From the NCBI GenBank assembly GCA_949752795.1, contig OX457060.1:1034501-1098500 (forward strand): a stretch of 64,000 nucleotides of DNA. Reading direction: 5' to 3'. Shown piece after piece: positions 39,721-52,110 of this stretch. The first letter of the stretch is position 1, and each line of letters starts with the position of its first letter. A program made the position numbers and the translations under genes. The notes beneath the pieces are model-generated. The model worked only from the letters and a program-made list of their open reading frames with translations, was not told the origin of the DNA and did not search any database. The stretch comes from Hyperoodon ampullatus (taxonomy: Eukaryota > Chordata > Mammalia > Artiodactyla > Ziphiidae).

Positions 39721-39930
39721 GGGCTTCCCTGGTGGCGCAGTGGTTGAGAGTCCACCTGCCGATGCAGGGGACATGGGTTCGTGCCCCGGTCCGGGAGGAT
39801 CCCACATGCCGCGGAGCGGCTGGGCCCGTGAGCCATGGCCGCTGAGCCTGTGCGTCCGGAGCCTGTGCTCCACAACGGGAGAGGCCACAACAGTGAGAGG
39901 CCCGCGTACCGCAAAAAAAAAAAGAAAGAA
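39721..39930 (+). mobile_element. Cetacean tRNA-derived SINE (short CHR type)
   Basis: A full-length copy with an A/G-containing tail. The duplicated flank 'GAGAGAAGGGC' lies before and after the element. Confidence 0.92.
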
Positions 39931-40599
39931 AAAGAGAGAGAGAAGGGCTTGCTGTGAGGCCTGGGGTCGGCCGTCACGCCTCTCTCTGCCTTGCTTCTTC
40001 ACCTTGCATGATCTCCGAGAGCCCTTTGCAGTCTAAAACCGCGTCATGGTATTTCTGAGCTGAGGCTTCCTGAAAGCTGACGGCAGAGAAGTCTGCAGGG
40101 CCTCACCCCCAGCGTGGAAGGCAGCCCGGCAACTCAGCGCTCTTCTTCCTGTTCTAATGCCCTGCGTCTCCTACAGGCCTGTACCTTAAGCAAGCGTAGG
40201 GGAGAGAGACACCATTTAACTGGTGCTGGCGTTCTGCTCCCTCAGTGAGGATGTGCCCTGTGCCCAAGAGATGGAAGGCGTGAATTTGCTTCCTCTTCAC
40301 ACGGGCTCATTTGCCACGGGTCCCTCCTGGTGTGAGGGACATGCCTTGCTGAGCATGATCGGTGTTTCAAGAGAGGAGCTTTCCAGATAGCACGACTCCT
40401 CTTTTAAGTCAACTGTTTGATACGAAGAAAAACCCGTCTGTGCTGGATGTATTGACTGTGGGTCCCCCAGATGGCACCCTCCTAAGGGATTTCCAAGGAT
40501 AATTTCCAAGAACATGCACTGGCCGTGTTCTCCTGACACCTTGCTTTGGCTCCATCTGTAGGACTGCAGAGCACAGCCGCACACAGTACCCTGCGTGTT

Positions 40600-40770
40600 C
40601 TCTGCTGTGTCCCCCTAGATCCTCACAGCCTCTCTGCAGAGTAGCAGAACTGGTGTTATTATCCCCTTTTACAGAGGCGGAAACTGAGGCTCAGAGACGA
40701 GAAATCCGTGTCTAGTGATAACCAGAGGCAGGACTGGAACTCGGTTTCCTGTTCCAAGTCCACTACTTCG
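40600..40770 (+). mobile_element. MIR SINE fragment
   Basis: 'GGTGTTATTATCCCCTTTTA' then 'GGCGGAAACTGAGGCTCAGA'. Confidence 0.55.
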
Positions 40771-41199
40771 AGTTCTGTCCTCTCTTTCTTGCTGATGTTC
40801 ACACAAGGATGAGTGAGCCTTTCTCCGTCCTTCCCTAATTGTCTCCCTATCCAATCCCATTCCTGGACACGGTGTCCAAACCCACCTTCCTGCACTTCAA
40901 CCAGCCTCGGGCGTGGGCAGTGGGGTGGAGTCTCAGGCAAAGGAAAAGTGAGGATTCTTCTAGAGTTCTCTCAGTAGACGGTTAGCCCCACACCCACCCT
41001 GCCAATCTACTGACCGGTCCATTCTACACCGTTGTAATAAGTTGAGGTTATGTGTCCACATAACAAATAAATTGAGGTTATTTGTCCCCTTCATTAAATT
41101 AGCCTGGGTTAATTAAATTAAATTAGCAGACACAGGCTCAGGGGTAAAGCATATTAATTCCTGATTGCCCTTAAGTGTCCCTTAAGTTCCAGTGAAGGG

Positions 41200-41324
41200 T
41201 AACAAAGGTAACGTTTATTGAGCACTTACTATATGCCAGGATTTGGTCTGAGGTTCTTGCATAACCTAACTCCTTTGACCTCACAACAGCTTTATGAGGC
41301 CCATACTTTTATGACCCCCTTTTT
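41200..41324 (+). mobile_element. MIR SINE, left part (split by L1)
   Basis: 'TTATTGAGCACTTACTATAT' and 'CACAACAGCTTTATGAGGCC'. It continues after the L1 insertion at 41655. Confidence 0.65.
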
Positions 41325-41339
41325 AAAGATGAGGAAACT

Positions 41340-41639
41340 CACAGACATAGAAAACAAATTTATGATTACCAAAAGGGAAGGGGAGAGGGAGGGATAAATT
41401 AGGAGTCTGGGACTAACATATACACACTAATATATATAAAATACATAACCAACAAGGACCTACTGTACAGCACAGGGAACTCTACTCAATATTTTGTAAT
41501 AACCTATAAGGGAAAAAAAATCTGAAAAAGATATATATATACACACACATAACTGAACGACTGTGCTGTACACCTGAAACGAACACATTGTAAATCAACT
41601 ATACTTCGATAAAAAAAAATAAAATTAAAAAAATAAAAT
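41340..41639 (+). mobile_element. L1 3' end, 5'-truncated insertion splitting a MIR
   Basis: L1 3' end of the artiodactyl type, including 'CCTACTGTACAGCACAGGGA' and 'TGTAAATCAACTATACTTCG' before the A-rich tail. A perfect 15 bp target duplication 'AAAGATGAGGAAACT' lies at 41325-41339 and 41640-41654. Confidence 0.85.
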
Positions 41640-41654
41640 AAAGATGAGGAAACT

Positions 41655-41765
41655 GAGGCACAGTGCAGTTAACTAACTTTTGCAAGGTCACACAGCTAGG
41701 AGGTGAGAGAGACAAGACTTTCAGCTTGGGTAGTCTGATTCCAGAGCCCGTGTGCCCAGCAACCC
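41655..41765 (+). mobile_element. MIR SINE, right part (split by L1)
   Basis: 'GAGGCACAGTGCAGTTAACT' and 'TGCAAGGTCACACAGCTAGG', the direct continuation of the MIR at 41200-41324. Confidence 0.65.
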
Positions 41766-43038
41766 TCTAGATGGACGACGGCTCGCAGCATCCTGACCCT
41801 GGAGAGTTTCTGGGATGAGAAGAACCGTTGTCTTAGGTGGATTCCCAAGAGGCAGACCCCAAGTCTAGGACTCTAGCAGGTGGCATATGATGGAGGTGTC
41901 CCCGGGAAGCCTGTGAGGGAGGAGGGAGCAAGCAAACCATCTCAGGCCAAGGGCCAGCTTCAGGGGAACTCAGGAGGGGAAGTTCCACCTCAGAGCTGTC
42001 CCAACCCCAAGCAAGGGGCTTTCACACCCCATGCCTGTCAGTCATTCCCAGAGGACTCGCCCAGGGAACTGAAAAGTGGGCTCTGCTGGCCGGAGGGCAC
42101 TGCTCCAAAAAGAGCCCAGACTACGGACCCCGCAAAGTGAAAGCACAGGGAACCCACAGGCGCAAGATGGGTGGAAAAAACAACCCAAGGGGATGTGGCC
42201 GAGCGCTGACAGCATCTGCTCTAGCAGCAGCACCTGAAATAGGGAAGAGGAGTTCGCAATCCGGTTTAAGCCTCAACAAGTACCCCATGTATTTCTGAGC
42301 AACACAAGTTCCTCTGATGTTGGCAAGCGCCCAGGAAACAAATCTTGTCAGAGGGAAGTCGAGGATAACTATTTCTGCAGGGCCTCCTCCCGGTAAACAC
42401 AAAGTGCCTCTCCGAGCCCACGTGACCGTGGCCATGTCCACGAGGCCGGCCCACGCCTCTGCAGCCACCTCCCAGCCCCAGCACACTGGCCGCGCTTCTC
42501 CGCCCCTCCCCCACGCCGGGAGAAACCCGCTCCATCTTCATGCGCGCTGCCCAGAGCCGCTTTTGGAGCTCTAGAGGTCGCCCTGCCCTCCACCTAGTGG
42601 CCTCCCACCACCGCTGACCTGCCTTCTCCATCCAACTGTTCCAGCCACTCTCGCTCTACATGACAGGGGCCTAGGGCGTGCCAGTCACTGCACTGATTTT
42701 CGTTCCCTCGTTGTTTTGTGACGTTATCTCAATCTTCTTAATCATGAAATATGTCAAACACATATAAAAGGGTGCCCAACATCCAAAAGTGTCCAGCTTA
42801 ATATTATTTGCTACAGACCTCTTTCAAAAACACAAAATCAAAGATTCCAGATACAACTGAAACACCTTTTGTGCTGCTCCGTCCTGATTCCATTCCCCTC
42901 CCCAGAGGCCACCACTGCTCTACATTTGGCATTTATCATTCCCACCAGTGTTGTTTCAATTTTACTATATATGTATATAAATCCTTTATAGGATTGTTTT
43001 GCATGATTTTAAACTTTATATTCAATTGTATTACACTG

Positions 43039-43424
43039 TGTATTAGGGTTCTCCAGAGAAACAGAACCAATAGGATGTTTCTAGAGAGAGAGAGATTTAT
43101 TTTGAGGAATTGGCTCACACTATAATGAGGCTAGAAGTCCAAAACCAAGGTGCCCGCAGGTTGGAGATCCAGGGAAGAGCTGTTGTTCCAGGTCAAGTCC
43201 AAAGGCCATCTGCTGGCTCTGGGGACCTCAGTTCAGGAGAGTTTAGGATAGTTTGTTCTATTCAGGTCTTCAGCTGACTGGATGAGGCCCCGCCAACGTT
43301 GTGGGAGACAATCTGCTTTACTCAGAGTCACCAATTCGAATGTTAATCTCATCCAGAGTAATGTTTGACCAAATCTCTGGGCACCATGGCCCAGCCAAAT
43401 TGACACGTAAAATTAACCATCACA
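43039..43424 (-). mobile_element. Solo ERVL LTR, MLT2-like
   Basis: On the + strand it runs 'TGTATTAGGGTTCTCCAGAG' to 'AATTAACCATCACA', the reverse complement of an MLT2-type LTR with TG...CA ends. The 5 bp flanks are CACTG and CACTA, the duplication length expected for ERVL. It has no coding capacity. Confidence 0.75.
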
Positions 43425-43625
43425 CACTACTTCCTTCAGCAACTTGCTTTCTTCACTCCTCATTTTGATTTTGAGATTTATCCATGTTTATACATCGAGC
43501 ATTTCATTGTATTTATACCATAGGTTATGAATTTTTCTGCTGATGGATAGAGGTTGCTTTCGGTTTCACTATCACAAACAGGAGGGGCATGAACCTTCTC
43601 ATGCACACATGGGAGAGTCCCCCTA

Positions 43626-43980
43626 GGTCCGAGGTGGGCAAACTATAGGCAGAAATCTGACCAGGCGCCTGCTTTTGTAAATAAAGTTTGACTGGAACAC
43701 AGTCACACCCGTTCATGTACTAATTGTCTAAGGCTGCTTTCATACTCCCAAGCAGAGATGTGTAGTTGCAACAAAGACCACAAAACCTAAAGTATTTCCT
43801 CCCTGGCTCACTATAGAAAGAGTTTCTGGGAATTCCCTGGTGGTCCAGTGGTTAGGACTCCGCACTCTCACTGCGGAGGGCCTGGGTTCAATCCCTGGTC
43901 GGGGAACTAAGATCTCACAAGCTTCGTGACGTGACCAAAATAAAAAAAAAAAAAAGAAAGAGTTTCTTCCCCGGCTCCAG
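43626..43980 (+). mobile_element. hAT-type non-autonomous DNA transposon, split by a SINE
   Basis: It contains the common mammalian string 'TTGTAAATAAAGTTTGACTG' and begins 'GTGGGCAAACTATAG'. It ends near 43980 after the interrupting SINE at 43828-43955. Its family name is not certain to me. Confidence 0.6.
43828..43955 (+). mobile_element. tRNA-derived SINE, short old form
   Basis: It begins 'GGGAATTCCCTGGTGGTCCA', contains 'GGTTCAATCCC', and ends in an A-tail. The target duplication is 'AGAAAGAGTTTCT' on both sides. It splits a hAT-type element. Confidence 0.88.
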
Positions 43981-45190
43981 GTCAGTACCTAGGAGCAGAA
44001 TGGGCTGTGCCCATCACCAGCTTTTATACGGCATTGTCAAATGGCTCTCCAAAGTGGCCACACCAGTTTACCCTCCTGGAAACAGTGTGTGAGATCCCCA
44101 CTTTCTTCACACCCCCACCTCCCAAAGGCTTGCCAGTCTGATACTTGTGAACTGGTTTCTCATCCTTATTTCACGTTTGGCTCTTTAAACACATATCACT
44201 TATTCATTCAACAAACATCTATTAAAGGATCATTGTGTGCCTGGTACTATCCAGATAAAGCTGCCTCTTTTACAAGAGAAAACACTGAGCTACTTAGTGT
44301 GAGAATCACAGCTCAAACATGGTGGTAAGGCAAGATGGTCGCGTGTGGGTATCGCAGGCATGCCCTGGAGAGAGTAGCACCATGAACATAAAATCGAACA
44401 GCTGACATTGTTCTGCAGGCCTGAGGATGCTCAGTTGGAAAATAAAACAACAATTTGGCTCTCTGCCCACAGCTTCTGACAGGGGCACCTCCATCGCAAT
44501 TCTTAGCAGAAAGAACCTATATTTCACACAGGCATCAGTAGAGTTGCTTAGTAATTAAACTGGTTTTCTGTCTTCTCTTTTGACCTTAGAAAATAAAACA
44601 TCTGCAATTATAAGAGAAAGACTGAGTGTGAGAAAGAAACTGTCCATAATTTATACAGCAAGGCATACAGCTTTATTGTTTAAAGTTACCAAGATAGCCA
44701 ATAAATAAAGGAAAAGGGAGGTGGAGTGTGAGTGAGCTAAATCTTCATTTGTCCACCAGGAAGTCAATAAATAATGCCTGTGCCTGACAACTCAAACAAT
44801 CAAGAAGTTTGTAGAAATATGGGGCAAGCTCTGGGCAAGTGAACAGCTGGGGACTAGGACATGGGGAGAGAAAAATGTGGGAAGGGGAACGCTTTTCTTT
44901 ACAAGCCTTTATAAGCATCTCTTTTTAGTATTGTTTAACTTTTTAAACCAATGTATGTATTGCTTTGATAATTTTAAAATTGAAATACAGGAAGTACAAA
45001 AGAGAGCATCTGAAATAGTTATAGATGAAGTGATATGTATGTAATAATCTCAGAGATAGGAGTAGAGGTCAGTGGGAATAGAGATTTTTTTTAAATTAGC
45101 CCTGAGATTGTCATTGTTGAAGTAAGGAGGTGAGTCTCTCTACCTTTATATGTAGTTTGATGGAGTTGAAATTTCCCACAATAAAAAGTT

Positions 45191-45399
45191 GTTTGTTTTT
45201 TTTTTTTGCGGCACGCGGGCCTCTCACTGTTGTGGCCTCTCCCGTTGCGGAGCACAGGCTCCGGACGCGCAGGCTCAGCGGCCATGGCTCACGGGCCTAG
45301 CTGCTCCGCGGCATGTGGGATCTTCCCGGACCAGGTCATGAACCCGTGTCCCCTGCATTGGCAGGCGGACTCCCAACCACTGCGCCACCAGGGAAGCCC
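45191..45399 (-). mobile_element. Cetacean tRNA-derived SINE (short CHR type)
   Basis: An inverted full-length copy with target duplication 'TAAAAAGTT' (45182-45190, 45400-45408). Confidence 0.92.
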
Positions 45400-45439
45400 T
45401 AAAAAGTTCTTTTGAAAAAAGAAAAAAAGAGCAATGAGC

Positions 45440-45560
45440 TGTGTCAGTCTGATACAGATTAAATTCAGCTGGGCCACTTAGTTCTGGGGGCAAGTTCCTA
45501 AACTCTCTGGGCCTCAGTTTCCCCATCTGTATAATGAAAATTATACAGATGCATCCATTC
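45440..45560 (+). mobile_element. MIR SINE fragment
   Basis: 'CTGGGCCTCAGTTTCCCCAT' followed by 'CTGTATAATGAAAATTATAC'. Confidence 0.6.
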
Positions 45561-45599
45561 TGAGGGCAGAGATGAGAGACTGTACCTGTCTCAGGGACA

Positions 45600-46140
45600 C
45601 ACATGTTAGTGGTGGAGAAAGACAGAAAAATGTCAGAATAAAGTCTAACATGACAACTACAGTGATAGAGGTATACCCACAGGGAATATGGGAAGTGTAG
45701 AGGATGACCAGGGGAGCCTGAGTTGGTTTTTTAAAATTTATTTTATGGAAGTATAATTGATTTACTATGTTGTGTTAATTCCTGAGCTGGGTTTTGAAGG
45801 ATGGGTAGGAGTTCACCTGGCAGATAAGGAAAGCATGGAGGCTGGATGGCCTAGTTAGGTCATGACACACAGAGGTAGCAACATGAGTCAAGGTCTGGAA
45901 GCTGGAGAGGCCCACGTCTGTTTAGAAAAATAGTTCCGCCTATAGCAGGGGAGAGAAGAAAAGATAAAGCCAGAGTGAAGAGCAGAGCCCAGTTGTGAGG
46001 GTTTATTCAAGAGCACACACCCCTGAATAAGTTCAGACTGCATCTTAGTAAGTTCATTCCAGTAGAAAGGGGACTGAGAAGCTGGAAAGCAGTTGCTCCA
46101 AATCTAGGAAGCAAAGAGAGACAGGGATATCACAGAGGGA
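45600..46140 (-). mobile_element. L2 LINE fragment, antisense
   Basis: Antisense L2-like text with 'TTTTGAAGGATGGGTAGGAG' and 'GCAACATGAGTCAAGGTCTG', interrupted by a 56 bp L1 end. Confidence 0.5.
45729..45784 (-). mobile_element. Very short L1 3' end fragment
   Basis: The reverse strand reads as the last about 50 bp of an artiodactyl-type L1 ('ACACAACATAGTAAATCAAT' and an A-rich end). It is inserted in an antisense L2. Confidence 0.55.
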
Positions 46141-47094
46141 GACCAGCTGGCTGCCCAAGCAGAGCCTCCCAGGGTCACTGTATCTTGATGTGCCTGGTGC
46201 TCAAAACTCAGATTTTATTAGGGCATGTGTAGAAAATTAGGCCCTGTCCATGACACGTACACCCAGGCTTACATACTGGTGTGTACCGTGGCAGTTAAAC
46301 TCTTTAGTGCCCAAAGCAAGCCCTCCTATATCCAGCCAAGGTAGCTGCAGGCAGGATGCTGGGTGAGCCCGGAGCCAGAACTTGTGGGAACGGGATGAGG
46401 GAGGCCTCCACGGAAGGTGAAGCCTAGGGGACTTTGTCCTCCTCGAGACAGAGGACAGCCTCTGGGGACCAGGTGCTCCCGACCGCCCAGCACTGTGAAC
46501 ACCGGCACCCACCAGTTCTGGCCTCTCACTCCACGCTCCTCCGACCTCTCCTACTAAGACCTTCCCTCAGCCAGAGCGCGGTGTGATGTTGAGGTCAAGG
46601 CTTACATGCAGTACAGCTCAGAAGTGCCCACCCTCCTGAACTTGCCCGGAAGACCCGACCTTAGCCCTCAGTGTGCCTGATTCTCCCGGGACCCACAGTG
46701 GCTGTGACCGTGCTTGGGGGGCAGCTGTCTGGGACATGGCACCCTCTCCGCTACCTGATGACACGTCCCCTAACTCCATTTGCAGATGCAACCTTAACTC
46801 ACTGCGTGGGCTTCGTATTTTCCATCTTCAGGTAACAACTATCAGGTTGAACCAGAAAAGACCGATTGGGGCTCGAAGCAAGGCTGGCTAAGGGACAGGA
46901 ATGGGGTGAAGCTCATCAGTGTGGGGAGTTGATACGTTCTGATTTGGGAGCGAAGGGGAGGGAGGTACCAAAGATGATTCTCAGGTTGGAACCAGGTAGG
47001 AACCTGGGTGTCCCCGGAGGGTCTCGCCTTCCTCATGGTTGTCCATGAAGAAGCAGCACGACTTCTGGGCTCCTTAATCCAACTGTGTGTCCTG

Positions 47095-48260
47095 TACCAG
47101 ACACTGTGCTGGGGATGAGCAACAGCAGGACAGAAAGGCGGTGCCTGGCCTCAAGGAGTTTATATTCTGGCAGCAAAGACAGAGATAACAACTAATAGAA
47201 TAAACCAAAAATTGGTAATAATTACAAGCTGTGGGAAGTGTTTTAAAGAAAGTGAACAAGGCAGAGAGGGGCAGAGAGGAAGGAGGTCCTACCTTAGCAG
47301 GGTGATCAGGACGAGGGAGCCACCCAAACACAGGAGAGGGGAGAACAGTCCAGGCACAGGAGTCTGCACATGCTGAAGCCTCAAGGCAGGAGAGGGGCCC
47401 GCGTGGTCCACAAAGACCCAGCACCGGCAGGGTGGAGCCTGTGAGCAGTGGGAAGGTTGACGCACATGCAGGGCCTTGAGGGCCGCTGTCAGAAGCTTGG
47501 ATTTTATCTTAAGCACAAGAAACACCTCAGAAGAGTTTTAGTTTAATTTAATCAGAGTGACATGATCTGATGTGAAGAGTTGAAGAAAATCACTCTGGAA
47601 GCAGGATGAAGAATGGACTCAAGCAGGAGAGGACAGGGGATTAGGAGGATGTTGCCGTGGGGTCGGAGGGCGTGATGGGGGTGTGCAGCAGGGTGACAGC
47701 CGTGGAGATGTGAGAAGTAGGTGGACCTGAGATACATTGGGGCAGGGGGTGGGAATTGACTAACCTTGGTGTTGGATTAGATGCGGGAGATGAGACAAAG
47801 CGTGATGTCAAGACTCCCTGGTTTCTGTTAGTACTGTTTTACTGGCATAGAGCTGGGGCGGGTGGCGGGGAGGTTGCGGTTTGCTTTTAGGGGACAAAGG
47901 TTCCGTTTTGGTCACGTTGAGTTTGAGACATCTGAGCCAAGTAGAGAAGATGTCGAGGAGAGAATGGTACGCAAGCCTAGAGTAGAAAGGAAGGTTCTGA
48001 GCTAGAGATAGAAACGCAGAAGTCATCCGCACATACATTTCAAGCCATGTGAATGGATCAGATAACTCAGTGATTAAAGAGAAAAAGCCTCAGGACCCAG
48101 TCCTGAGAACTCTAGCATTTAGAGGTCAGACAAGGGAGACAGACTTCATGCAGGAGGAAGCCGAAAGATGGCCAACAGAGTAGAAGGAAGAGCAGGGGAG
48201 AGTGGCTCATGGAAGCCAAGAGAGGAAAGTGTGTCTAATGACAAACATAGCGGCACGTCA
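47095..48260 (-). mobile_element. L2 LINE, long antisense copy
   Basis: Antisense L2 landmarks in order: 'GCAGGGCCTTGAGGGCCGCT', 'GTGACATGATCTGATGTGAA', 'GTTGGATTAGATGCGGGAGA', 'TTTTGGTCACGTTGAGTTTG', 'CCGAAAGATGGCC'. The ORF region is too decayed to code. Confidence 0.75.
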
Positions 48261-48944
48261 GGATGAGCACAGAGGAGCATCTGGCTGGCTGGTGACGTGC
48301 TGGCCTTCACCATCCTGGTGAAGATGCAGTAAGAGTGGGGTACAGGGACAGATGATGATTTCTTGTTCATTTATTGCTGGAAGCAAGTCATGCTGAGCAT
48401 TTATCCTAAACTTGAAAGTCAAACAAACGTGAGCAGTGTTTCTAGGGCTCTTGTATCTGCCAGTGCACCAGCTGAGTCTCATTTCCCAGGGCCCAATCTT
48501 CCCCACCTCCTCTCTCACCTGCAGCTCTGGTTGCTGGGATGCCAATATCATTAACTCCAAATAAAGCCCTAATTATACCCTTGGGCCCAAATGATAACCC
48601 TTTTGAAAATGCGTCTCATCCTTGCCTTTTTGAAACAGAATGAAGGTTAAATCCCTCACCTGCCACCACCAGCTCCATTTATTTTTATAACTGCCTCCGC
48701 AGTGAGGATGGCAGTAGGAAAGGGTAAAATCCTCATCGTTGTAGTACCAGGGACCAGGGCTTTTCAAATGACTATGGATGGAAAAACTGAAAGAAAAATA
48801 ACATGAAGCCACTAGATAGAAGTCTTCATTCAGCCAACTGTGCATCCAGAAAAAGCAGAGTGGGAACAGTGCCAGACCACACATGCCCAGCAGACTCACT
48901 CAGCAATCACTGAACAACTGCTCTGTCCTAAGACGAACAACAAC

Positions 48945-49110
48945 CATAAAGATGGCTACCATCCATGCTTAATCTGCTCCAGGCATTCAGCCAGTGCTTC
49001 GCATGCATCAGCTCATTTGTTTCTCACAACTATCCCAGGGGGCAGGGAGTGGCATTATCCACATTCTACCGATGAGGAAACTGAATCTTGTCCCCGTAAC
49101 TGGCCCAGAT
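48945..49110 (+). mobile_element. MIR SINE fragment
   Basis: 'CTCATTTGTTTCTCACAACT' and 'TTCTACCGATGAGGAAACTG'. Confidence 0.55.
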
Positions 49111-49289
49111 TGGTGAGGGAGGAGCTGGGGTCAAGAATAGGCCCATGTGGTCATTGCCTGCTTACTGTTTACACTGCGTGGAGAGACGGGGACATGCTCC
49201 GCTGTAGGGGGAACGTGACCCAGATGCAGGATTATTCAAGGAGGGAGTTAGGGAGACAGCTAGGGCCCATGTGCAGCCAGTAGCTTTGG

Positions 49290-49680
49290 CTAAAAGCCTA
49301 GGGGCCATCCTCAATTCCTCTCCCTCACTCTCCCCACGACTGCTCCATCTCCACCATCCCTCAACCACCCTAGTCAAAGCCGCCCTCACCTCCCCTGGAT
49401 GAGTGCAGGAGCCCCCTAGCTGGGCCCTCGGCATGGCCCCCTGTGTCCCACAGGAGCCAGGGGGATCCACTTACCACGCAGGTTACCCCTGTGCCTGCTC
49501 AAAACCTTCCACTGGCATCCCAGCAAATGCCACTTCCTCCCCACTCTTCCCAAGGCCTTTCCCCCAGGATCTGGTCTTTGCCTGCCCTTCTAACTGCATC
49601 TCCTACCAGAGCTGCTGATTCCCCAAGACCAGCACAGAGCCTGGCACAGAGGAAATAATAATCACGTGCTGAAGACATGA
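49290..49680 (+). mobile_element. L2 LINE fragment
   Basis: Sense L2-like text with 'CTGCTCAAAACCTTCCACTG' and 'GACCAGCACAGAGCCTGGCA'. Confidence 0.55.
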
Positions 49681-49904
49681 AGGCAGTAATGGATGAGCGA
49701 ATAAAGAAGCTTCATAGAGGAAGCCACGTTCGAGAGGAGCGTTAAAGTGGGGAAGGGTTTCTCAGGTGGCCAGGGCCAGGGAGTGTCAGGTGGTAAGGCC
49801 AGGTGTTCTAGGCAGAGGCAACAGCGTGGGTCAGGACCACAAGGAGGTCCAGGAGCAGCCTGGGGGCGGCCTGAGCAGGACCGGAGGCAGGTCTGTGCAA
49901 AGCA

Positions 49905-50095
49905 AAGGCTGTCAAAGTCGAGTGTGCATCGTAAGTCCCTGGAAAGCATGTTAAAAAACAGCTCATTAGGACCCACTCCAGAGATTCTGACTCAGACATC
50001 TGAGGTAGGGTCTGAGAATGTGCATTTCTCACAAGTTTCAGGTGGCGCTGATGCTGCTGGTCCAGGGACCACACTTTGAGAACCACTGGTGTAAA
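49905..50095 (-). mobile_element. MER5-like hAT-Charlie element
   Basis: The text 'GATTCTGACTCAGACATCTG' leads to the end 'GGGACCACACTTTGAGAACC', the reverse complement of the MER5A 5' end. Confidence 0.68.
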
Positions 50096-51189
50096 GTCTG
50101 CTAAGGAAGCGTCCACGTGGAGGCTCAAAGGAAGACAGCTCCAGGGAAGTCAGAGGAGGCGGCTGCCGGCCAAGCCCGGAGCAGCTTGAGCCGCCCCAGC
50201 CAGTGGGCAGCACCCCGCCCTGCACCGCCCCTCACAGAACACACCCCTGCCCCCCATGACCTCTGACTGCCGTTCCCCTGCCGCTCAACCCCAGCTACTC
50301 TCATCCACAGCATTTTAGGCTTTGAAGGTGAATTTTGTTTCTGGCTCCAGCAAAATGAATGGGTCCTAATCCCTTAAAGCCAGCTAATCTCACATAGCGA
50401 TTCGCACTGCTGCTGCTATGACAGTGCCTCTTTTCAACAGAAGACCTGGTGTTAAGTTACGTAGCCTCAATGGTAGGAGTCCCAGCTCTGTTTGGGCAGA
50501 AGAACAGGAAGGAGAAGATGTCACCTGCTGGTGTCCCCAGCACACCCTGTGCAAGCTGCTAGCCTGCCCTCCCTTAAATCTGCACTTGAATGCAAATGTT
50601 ACATCAGTTTATACTTTTCTCCTACTAGAAAAGTGGGCAGGAGTGGTCCCAGGGTCACGGGTAAGTGTGTTTGTATTCACAGCATCAGGCAGGGACTGTC
50701 CATTTGGTATTTTTATCACCTTCTCCCCTGGAAAGAAAAGGTGGTCAGAGAAGTGAGGTTAATTTGCATCCACCTCAGCCATAAATCCAAGAAGACCAGA
50801 TAGCTAATGTACATCTCTCAAAATGTTAAACACAAGTGCCCTCTCCTCTCTAGGGCCTGACAGCAAAGTTCGCAGCCGCAGAAGCCCCCTGGGCCTTCAG
50901 AGTCGGACCGCAGATCTGCCTCAGCTCTCCTCAGCCTACAGGGCTCGGAAATGAAAGCTCAGGGACTTGGAGTGGGAGACGGTTCGGTTTGATTGGTTAG
51001 CGTCCTCACACCCGGTAGGGAAGATGCCTCTTTGTCTTTGTGATGCAGCCCAAATAGGAACCAGGAGTCCTGACTGTTCTATGTTACAGCAAAGGCAGAC
51101 AACAGTCCTCCACAACAGAGTCCCTCTTGATTCTGATCTGACTCAGTTTCCAAAACAGATGACAGAGATATGCATACTTTCAAGTCACA

Positions 51190-51320
51190 TTAACCTGGTT
51201 TGGCCTTCTGGCTCTGCCACATTCCAGCTATGCGATTTGGGCAATTATCATCTGCTCGCTGAGCCTCGGCATCCTCATCCATAAAATGATATCAGCTAGA
51301 GGAGGGCCGTGAGCATTTAG
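51190..51320 (+). mobile_element. MIR SINE fragment
   Basis: 'TGGCTCTGCCACATTCCAGC', 'GCATCCTCATCCATAAAATG' and 'GAGGGCCGTGAGCATTTAGT'. Confidence 0.55.
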
Positions 51321-51544
51321 TGAAGTCATGAATATTGAGTACTGGGTGGAAGGTGGGGAACAGTCAGCGAGCTGGGATCTGTATAACAATTGGCTCTCCA
51401 TGGATGAAACGCTCTACTTTATGGTGTTCGCCAATTTCCCTAGTGTAGCTACTCTCACCACAGCTGACATCAAGCTACCAGCATGAATCCAGAGTTGGGA
51501 AGAGATGCATTGTAGGACAGCGTTGCATAGTGCTCCCACCTGTC

Positions 51545-52110
51545 GACTGAAGAAAAACACACAACTTAGAAGTTGAGAGTTAAGTTTTATTAGGGAACCT
51601 TACTGAGGAATATAGCCCCAGAGACAGCCTCCCAAATAGCTCTGAGGAGCTGCTCAGAAGAGGTAAGGTAAGAGGCAGGATATATTGGAGTTTTTTGCTG
51701 GAAAACAACATGAGGTCGAACATCAAAAGATGACTGCTAGTCACAAGAAACTGACATCTCAAGTTGATGATTTTAGTGCTTTTCTATATAAAGGACGATG
51801 CAGAGTCTGGGCTCATTGAAGTTATTTCTGCAATGTGCATCTTAACTCTCTGGGGCCAGTATCCATAGCACAGAAGACTTCTTGTTTTTCTCCACCCTGA
51901 GTTCTCTGGGTGCACCATGGGGCTGGGGGCAGCTGCAGGGGCTGATGGCCGGGTCCTTGTAGAACTGGAATGGTGGGCAACATTCTTTGTTTACTGGAAT
52001 GGCAAGCAGTGTTCCCTGTCCACACGTCATTACAGATACAATAGAAGCAAATGACCTCAAAAGCAGAGGTGACCGTCAAACATAGTAAAACAATTAGGAA
52101 ATGATGAGTA
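51545..52110 (-). mobile_element. Putative class I endogenous retroviral LTR, antisense
   Basis: The reverse strand carries a TATA-like motif at 51784-51792. About 200 bp further on, AATAAA (51586-51591) is followed by a pyrimidine-rich stretch: the layout of U3, R and U5 in an LTR. No retroviral genes flank it, so it is probably a solo LTR. The boundaries are approximate and the family is unknown to me. Confidence 0.5.

Larger units (their letters stand above)
42720..44200 (-). mobile_element. Old antisense L1, host of nested insertions
   Basis: Four segments (42720-43038, 43425-43625, 43981-44200 and short joins) together resemble the antisense of an old L1 3' region, with 'TCTCCAAAGTGGCCACACCA' and 'CTAGGAGCAGAATGGGCTG' as landmarks. 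The gaps are filled by an LTR and a hAT-type element. Confidence 0.6.
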
